Assembly (NCBI RefSeq): GCF_030813715.1
Contig: NZ_JAUSUZ010000001.1
Location: 8,352,501-8,416,500, forward strand
Origin: Catenuloplanes indicus
Lineage (GTDB): Bacteria; Actinomycetota; Actinomycetes; Mycobacteriales; Micromonosporaceae
Length of the DNA stretch: 64,000 nt
Reading direction: 5' to 3'
Shown here: positions 59,403 to 64,000 of the stretch, in pieces
How positions within the stretch are numbered: position 1 is the first letter of the stretch
Layout: each line of letters starts with the position of its first letter
Notes under the pieces: generated by a model
Told to the model about the DNA's origin: nothing
The model's input: only the letters and a program-made list of their open reading frames with translations
Database searches by the model: none
Translations under genes and position numbers: made by a program

Positions 59403-60761
59403 ATGGCGGGGTGGAGTCGAGGACGGCCGGGAGCCGTCTTCCGGATCGTGACGGTGGGCGTGGCGGTGCTGGCCGGGGCCGCGACGGCACTGGCCGGCAC
59501 CCGTCTGCTGTTCGCGGACGAGCGCACGACCGCAGCGAACTCCGTGGACGTCCCGGAGATCGTGCTGACCGGCGCGGCCGCCGCGATCGCGTCCAACCGG
59601 CTCGTACCGGCCGGGCCGCAGTCGCTGTTCGACAACCGGGACGGCGAGCCGCTCGCGCCCGGCGACGAGGTCAACGTGTCGCTGCTGGACGTGGCCGAGG
59701 GCAGCACCGCGGTGGTGCTCGCGGTCTCCGCGCTGGACGCGGCCGGCGCCGGCGCGGTCACGGTCACGTCGTCCGAGGGGACGATCCCGGCGCTGCGGCT
59801 GGCCGGCGCGGGCGGGCAGACCAGCACCACGCTGATCGTGCCGGTGGCCGGCGACGGCGCGCTGCGGGTCCGCGACGAGGCCGGTGGGCGGCTGGTGGTC
59901 CAGCTGGTCGGCACGCTGACGCCGTCGTCGTCCGCGGCCGCGGGCCGGGTCGTGCCGGTCCCGTCCCGGGAGATCTTCCGCCTGGTCAAGGAGCCGGAGG
60001 GAGACGAGAAGGAACTCGACCTGGACCGCGTGCCGGAGCTGGCCGGGCAGTCGATCTCCGCGGTGATGTTGCAGGTCGCGGCGGACGTCGGCACCGACGG
60101 CGGGTTCGTGCGCGTGGGTGACGCGGACCGGCAGGAGCTGTTCTGGTCCGCGACCAGGGGCGCGGACCGTACCCGCGGCGGTTTGATGCTGGTCCCGGTC
60201 GACGGCGACAAGATCACGATCCACTACGAGGCGGGTACGGAGCTCCGGGCCGATCTGGTCGGCTACGTGACCGGCGAGCGGGCGCCGACGTCCGCGGAGG
60301 GCCTGCTGGTCATGGTCCCGCTGCCGGGGGAGCCGTCCCCGGTGCCGAGCCTGCCGCCGTCCGCGCTGGTCCCGTCGCCGTCCGGTGCGGCCGGTGGCCC
60401 GGGTGAGGTGGTCCCGACGCCGGTGGCCGGCCTGCCGTCGGCGCCCCCCGGCAAGGCCGACATCGGCGCGGGCCGGTCGCGAACCGTGACCGTGGTGCCG
60501 GCGGCCGGGCTGGCCGGAGTGCCGCTGGACCGGATCGGCGGCGCGTTCCTGCGGGTCACCGCGAAGGGCGACGGCACCGGCGACGTGGCGGTGCGCGGCG
60601 GCGGCACCGACACCGGCAACCCGACGATGCTGGCCGCCCAGGGCATCTCGCGCAGCATCCTGACATTGGTCGCGGTCTCCGACGGCACCGTCACCGCCCG
60701 CACCGAGGCCGGCGCCGAACTCACGCTCACGCCCGAGGTCCTGCTCCTCACCGCGGACTGA
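59403..60761 (+). CDS. secreted or anchored beta-rich protein, unknown function
   Basis: The 452-residue protein has an N-terminal hydrophobic signal/anchor (FRIVTVGVAVLAGAATALAG). Three beta-rich segments of ~110-130 residues share the pattern GRVVPVPSREIF, VPELAGQSISAVMLQVAAD and LVVQLVGTLTPSSSAAA. It recalls the repeated all-beta modules of actinomycete surface hydrolases, but no catalytic domain is attached. A Pro/Ser linker separates the last segment. ATG 59403 has GGAGG nine bases upstream. Confidence 0.7.
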   Translation: MAGWSRGRPGAVFRIVTVGVAVLAGAATALAGTRLLFADERTTAANSVDVPEIVLTGAAAAIASNRLVPAGPQSLFDNRDGEPLAPGDEVNVSLLDVAEGSTAVVLAVSALDAAGAGAVTVTSSEGTIPALRLAGAGGQTSTTLIVPVAGDGALRVRDEAGGRLVVQLVGTLTPSSSAAAGRVVPVPSREIFRLVKEPEGDEKELDLDRVPELAGQSISAVMLQVAADVGTDGGFVRVGDADRQELFWSATRGADRTRGGLMLVPVDGDKITIHYEAGTELRADLVGYVTGERAPTSAEGLLVMVPLPGEPSPVPSLPPSALVPSPSGAAGGPGEVVPTPVAGLPSAPPGKADIGAGRSRTVTVVPAAGLAGVPLDRIGGAFLRVTAKGDGTGDVAVRGGGTDTGNPTMLAAQGISRSILTLVAVSDGTVTARTEAGAELTLTPEVLLLTAD

Positions 60762-60854
60762 ACGCCCGGCCTGGCCGGGCGGGACGTTCGGGCCATGGCC
60801 TATGTTGCTGGTACCGCCGCCGGTGGGGTGGTGGCTGCGACGCTGGGGAGAGAC

Positions 60855-62216
60855 GTGGAGCTGCGGGAGCTGGCCGGACGCCGGGTGGCGGTCTGGGGTA
60901 CGGGCCGTGAGGGCATCGCGGCGGTCGAGGCGATCGCACCGGCCGGGCCGCAGCGGCTGATCACCGTGCAGGACACCGCGAACTTCCTGGCCACGAACTG
61001 GGCCGGCGCGCTCGCGGACGCGGCACCGCTGTTCACCGGTGAGGACGCGCACCGCGAGCTGGCCGGCATCGACGTGATCGTGCGGTCGCCCGGCATCCCG
61101 GACGTACACCCGTGGATCGTCGGGCACCGTGCCCGGGGCGGCGTGGTGACCAGCGGGACCGCGCTGTGGATGTCCGCGCACCGGCAGCGAACCGTCGGCG
61201 TGACCGGCAGCAAGGGCAAGAGCACCACGTCCAGCCTGGTCCACGCGCTGCTGGCCGGTGCGGGCCGGCCGAACGAGCTGGGCGGCAACATCGGCATCGC
61301 GGCGCTGGCCATGCCACCGGCGGAGCTGTACGTGATGGAGCTCAGCGCGTACCAGTGCGCGGATCTCGATGATTCTCCGCGGGTCGCGGTGGTGACCTCG
61401 CTCTTCCCGGAGCACCTCGACTGGTTCGGCGGCGAGGAGGCGTACTTCCGGGGCAAGCTCAACATTGCGATGCACGGCGCGGAGGCCGTGGTCTACAACG
61501 GGCACGACCCGCGGCTGGCCGCGGAGTTCGCGCGCCGCGCCGGGCTGCCGCTGGTCGCGGCCGGGCTGCCGGACGGCTTCCACGTCGCGCCCGGGCCGGA
61601 CGGCACCCGCTGGTTCTTCCGCGCTGACCGGGCGCTGTTCCCGCGCGCCGACCTGGGCCTGCTCGGCCGGCACAACGAGGGAAACCTGTGCGTGGCGCTG
61701 GCCGCGATCGAGGCGATCGGCGTCGACTGCGTGGCGTCCCGGGACGCGCTGGCCACGGCGCTGCGCGGCTTCGCGGGACTGGAGCACCGGCTGCAGCCGA
61801 TCGCGGACCCGTCCGGGCTGACGTTCGTCGACGACTCGCTCTCCACCATCCCGCAGTCCACGATCCACGCGATCGAGAACTTCGCGGACCGGCCGCTGTC
61901 CGTGATCGTGGGCGGCGACGACCGCGGTGTGGACTACTCGCCGCTGCGCGACTACCTGCGGGAGAACAAGATCAATGCGACGCTGATCGGCATCCCGGAC
62001 AGCGGCCCGATGATCCTCTCGCTGGTCGCGGACCTGCCCGGCATCACGGCCGTCCCCGCCGCCGACATGCACGAGGCGGTACGGATCGGCCGGGAGCGGA
62101 CCGCGGCCGGCGGTGTGGTGCTGATGTCCCCGGCCGCGGCCAGCTACGGGCGGTACGACAACTACGCGCACCGCTCCCGGGTCTTCCGCGAGGCGATCGA
62201 GGCGACGCGGCCGTAG
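60855..62216 (+). CDS. murD2: MurD2-type UDP-MurNAc-L-Ala--L-Glu ligase
   Basis: The 453-residue Mur ligase has an N-terminal Rossmann part (RRVAVWGTGREGIAAVEAI), the P-loop VGVTGSKGKSTTSSLV, MELSAYQCADLDD, FPEHLDWFGGEEAYF, LLGRHNEGNLCVALAAIEAI and FVDDSLSTIPQSTIHAIENF. The DDSxST-P motif and overall plan match MurD2 of Xanthomonas and Micromonosporaceae. That enzyme adds L-Glu instead of D-Glu to UDP-MurNAc-L-Ala, with MurL epimerising it afterwards. The MurD2 reading rests on remembered motifs; a divergent MurD is the alternative. GTG 60855 with GGGGAGAG upstream is preferred to ATG 60795. No MurL gene is adjacent. Confidence 0.82.
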   Translation: MELRELAGRRVAVWGTGREGIAAVEAIAPAGPQRLITVQDTANFLATNWAGALADAAPLFTGEDAHRELAGIDVIVRSPGIPDVHPWIVGHRARGGVVTSGTALWMSAHRQRTVGVTGSKGKSTTSSLVHALLAGAGRPNELGGNIGIAALAMPPAELYVMELSAYQCADLDDSPRVAVVTSLFPEHLDWFGGEEAYFRGKLNIAMHGAEAVVYNGHDPRLAAEFARRAGLPLVAAGLPDGFHVAPGPDGTRWFFRADRALFPRADLGLLGRHNEGNLCVALAAIEAIGVDCVASRDALATALRGFAGLEHRLQPIADPSGLTFVDDSLSTIPQSTIHAIENFADRPLSVIVGGDDRGVDYSPLRDYLRENKINATLIGIPDSGPMILSLVADLPGITAVPAADMHEAVRIGRERTAAGGVVLMSPAAASYGRYDNYAHRSRVFREAIEATRP

Positions 62217-62324
62217 CGCACACGATCGTGTACGCGGGGTGAATGAGGTCCCGCTCACGATTCGATCTCCGCGGAACGGGCACTGAAGTGGTCAGAGCAG
62301 ACAACTCACGTGGAGGTTAACGCG

Positions 62325-62675
62325 ATGACCAGCAGCCTTGTCCACGACACTCCCGGCACCACGAACGGGACGGGCGACACGAGCCGCGTCAGTCAGGCCG
62401 TCGCCGCCACCCCCGAGGCGGCCCGCAAGACCGGCGCCGCGATCCGCCGCAACCCGAAGCCGGTCGCGGCCGTCGTGATCGTGCTGGCCGGCGCGGCCGC
62501 GGCCGTGATCCGCATGCGGGCGATGCGCAAGCCGCAGACGCGCACCCAGCGCATGCGCGCGGCCGTGACCACGCTGCCGTCCCGGATGCGCCGCACGCCG
62601 ACGATGACCAGCCGGATGGCGGGCAAGCTCGGCCGCGGCAAGCCGTCGATGACGCAGCGACTCGGCCTGCGGTAG
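62325..62675 (+). CDS. small single-helix membrane protein
   Basis: The 116-residue protein has one membrane helix (PVAAVVIVLAGAAAAVIRMR) in the middle of an otherwise very basic sequence. It is unlike any enzyme and resembles the DUF3618-type or stress-associated membrane proteins of actinomycetes only in plan. ATG 62325 follows GGAGG at 62312-62316. A strong terminator follows 15 bases after its stop. Confidence 0.65.
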   Translation: MTSSLVHDTPGTTNGTGDTSRVSQAVAATPEAARKTGAAIRRNPKPVAAVVIVLAGAAAAVIRMRAMRKPQTRTQRMRAAVTTLPSRMRRTPTMTSRMAGKLGRGKPSMTQRLGLR

Positions 62676-62690
62676 TCGTTGCGCGTATTG

Positions 62691-62720
62691 CGGCACCCGG
62701 CCCTGGCAGGCCGGGTGCCG
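62691..62720 (+). terminator. terminator hairpin
   Basis: Perfect 12-bp stem (CGGCACCCGGCC at 62691-62702, complement at 62709-62720) with loop CTGGCA, between the small membrane protein gene and the convergent gene ending at 62780. Confidence 0.75.
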
Positions 62721-62779
62721 TGCGCTTTCCGGCCGCCGCTGTGGAGGCCGTGCGGTGACGTCCGGCGGGCCGGGGATCC

Positions 62780-63775
62780 TCAGGCGCGCGTGGACATGCC
62801 GGGCGGGGTGACCGGGTCGAGCAGCCGCTCCGCGCCGGTGACCAGGCGCCGCATGGAGAGGATCGCGGAGCGGATCTCCTGTAGGTAACGGTCGGTCGCG
62901 GTCGCGGTCGGTGGCTGCGGCGGCACGGCCCGCGCCGGGTCGAAGCCGACGGTCTCGATCTCACAGCGGTACGGCAGGCCGAGCGTGCGGATCGCGTCGC
63001 AGTGCTGGAACGGCACGTAGATCGGGGACGTGACCACCAGGATCCGGTCACCGGGACGCACGGCGAAGCGGCGGGCCCAGAACTCGTACGTGTCCGGCGT
63101 GTGTGCCCGGCGTTTCTCCGGCTCACTCGACGGCGCGGCGAGGACGTGCACGGCCGGCGGTGCCGCCGGGAAGGTGCGGACCGCCCAGGAGTCGTGGCCG
63201 ACCGGGCCGTCCGCGCACTCGACCACCGGATCCGCCGTACGGCCGAAGCTCGCCCGGACCGCCACCTCCATCGCGTCGACCTCGTGCACCGCACCGGCCA
63301 GGCCCGGCTCGGCGCGCTCGGCCGCGGACAGCGGCCGGAAGCTGCCGAGCGCGGCCACCTGAGGGGCGTGCACGCCGGAGCGCAGCAGGCCGGCCGTGTG
63401 CGCGACCCGCTGCAGGCAGGCCCGCCCGAGGCCGCCGAGGACGAGCACGTGGTCGTACCGCCGGTGGCGCGGCGGGCGGCCGTCGGCCAGGCCCAGCGCG
63501 GTGGCCGCGTCCCGTACCGTGGTGGTGGTCCCGGGGGTGAAGTCCGGCGGCCGGACCTGGTCACGCTCGACCCCGCCGGCCCGCCGGAAGTCCCAGTGCG
63601 CCGCGGAGAAGTCGTCGAGCCAGCCGAGCAGCCGCTCCACCCCGGCCGTCGGCAGCGCACCGCCGAACGCGGCGACCAGATCCCGCATCGGCGGCGCCGT
63701 CACCCACGACCGCACCTGGTCAGCGATCAGCTCCGGTTCCCCGGACGGTAACGGCACGGTCGCGTAACGGGCCAC
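62780..63775 (-). CDS. uncharacterised protein
   Basis: The 331-residue soluble protein has a Rossmann-like core (YDHVLVLGGLGRACLQRV near 110; DRILVVTSPIYVPFQHCDAI near 235), which is distantly like YdcF/ElyC (DUF218) folds, but I would not assign it. GTG 63775 has GGAGGA upstream. Its job is unknown; its nearest same-strand neighbour is the partial gene at the window edge. Confidence 0.7.
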   Translation of the reverse strand: MARYATVPLPSGEPELIADQVRSWVTAPPMRDLVAAFGGALPTAGVERLLGWLDDFSAAHWDFRRAGGVERDQVRPPDFTPGTTTTVRDAATALGLADGRPPRHRRYDHVLVLGGLGRACLQRVAHTAGLLRSGVHAPQVAALGSFRPLSAAERAEPGLAGAVHEVDAMEVAVRASFGRTADPVVECADGPVGHDSWAVRTFPAAPPAVHVLAAPSSEPEKRRAHTPDTYEFWARRFAVRPGDRILVVTSPIYVPFQHCDAIRTLGLPYRCEIETVGFDPARAVPPQPPTATATDRYLQEIRSAILSMRRLVTGAERLLDPVTPPGMSTRA

Positions 63776-63810
63776 GGTCCTCCTTCGTCGGCAGACCCCG
63801 ACGACCCTAA

Positions 63811-64000
63811 TCAACGGGTACGACGACCGGCGCCTCGGACACGGCGATCTTCCGCCGCGGACATCCGTTCCGCGTCCGTGCCGTGCGGTATCCGTCTCCG
63901 GATGTCGTCGTCGGCGGTGCGTAGCTGGGTGCGGGTGCGCATCAGGATCCGGCCGAGCCGGTTCTTGCCGGTGCCGGTTCGGCCCCGTCCCCAGTAGTGG
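63811..64000 (-). CDS. C-terminal end of a possible NADAR-family protein (partial)
   Basis: The minus-strand frame open to the window edge reads HYWGRGRTGTGKNRLGRILM, RTRTQLRTADDDIRRR and stops at 63811-63813. The W-GRG--GTGKNRLGRILM pattern resembles the last helix of NADAR proteins (ADP-ribose N-glycosidases related to riboflavin biosynthesis). The call is tentative because most of the protein is outside the window. The stop is 35 bases upstream of the next gene's start, so the two may be cotranscribed. Confidence 0.45.
   Translation of the reverse strand, partial: HYWGRGRTGTGKNRLGRILMRTRTQLRTADDDIRRRIPHGTDAERMSAAEDRRVRGAGRRTR

Noticed and set aside
59187-62258. 1023-codon open frame on the minus strand
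   Set aside because: It is a shadow of the secreted-protein and MurD2 genes; composition is His/Arg/Gln/Val low-complexity and no domain or start signal is present.
1-64000. CRISPR array
   Set aside because: The only short tandem repeats (8363-8422, 4672-5124) are uninterrupted or coding, without unique spacers.
1-64000. Biosynthetic gene cluster
   Set aside because: No PKS, NRPS, terpene or RiPP core genes; isolated SDR, acyltransferase and methyltransferase genes are not clustered.

Overview
The window is very G+C-rich DNA with strong third-position G/C bias, frequent GTG starts, many 4-base GTGA/ATGA gene overlaps and several apparently leaderless genes. This is the style of a filamentous actinomycete. 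A MurD2-type ligase, a sigma-like protein carrying a C-terminal AbfB/CBM42 domain, and the overall gene set suggest Micromonosporaceae (Actinoplanes/Catenuloplanes-like). That assignment is an inference. Nothing here is a ribosomal or core cell-division locus; the window is mixed chromosomal territory with one clear accessory island and several decayed genes.

Layout. 0-8 kb: an anchored secreted protein, a decayed gene, an ADP-ribosylglycohydrolase, a giant sigma-like membrane protein with a CBM42 domain, and a GAF/GAF/SpoIIE phosphatase. 8-13.9 kb: a C4-dicarboxylate carrier (dctA) divergent from a CitA/DcuS-type kinase and its regulator, then an acyltransferase-3 protein and an Smr-domain protein. 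14-19.6 kb: glucose-6-phosphate dehydrogenase, a ferredoxin-reductase-like flavoprotein, a universal stress protein, a lower-G+C patch with a TPR-like remnant and a frameshifted NUDIX gene, a fused ArsR-SRPBCC regulator with a leaderless promoter/operator, and tRNA-Gly(GCC).

19.7-25.8 kb is the most unusual part: a 1878-residue NACHT NTPase with two N-terminal membrane helices and a long HEAT-like repeat array, followed 26 bp later by a small EVE-domain (PUA-like) protein. A perfect 15-bp terminator hairpin closes this pair. The central ~1.4 kb of the NACHT gene is visibly less G+C-rich than its flanks. By family logic this is a candidate membrane-tethered bacterial NLR-like (bNACHT) defence operon with a possible modified-base-binding partner; I know of no described system with this exact architecture.

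25.8-32.2 kb: a complete LacI-controlled operon (lacI, GH42 beta-galactosidase, binding protein, two permeases, no ATPase) with a promoter/operator upstream of lacI. 32.2-39.3 kb: an atypical tRNA-Ala(GGC)-like gene, a CBM2 protein, and a glycerol regulon consisting of iclR-glpK on the minus strand divergent from glpK-glpD. The two glycerol kinases share a 205-bp block of about 93% identity in inverted orientation. 39-48 kb: small metabolic and regulatory genes, with three truncated remnants between 43.7 and 45.8 kb. 48.5-49.4 kb: an intact IS5-family (ISL2-like) element.

49.6-64 kb: TetR-MMPL with tandem operators, MFS-MerR, split ArsR/SRPBCC with a 28-bp operator, CutC, a beta-lactamase-fold esterase, a DUF4232 lipoprotein, a doubly broken anti-sigma-like gene, a secreted protein, a MurD2-type L-glutamate ligase and uncharacterised genes. 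The last 190 bases are the 3' end of a possible NADAR-family gene.

Short palindromes sit in front of most regulators (ArsR twice, IclR, LacI, TetR), so self-regulation is the prevailing theme. All function calls come from reading the sequence; no database search was run.
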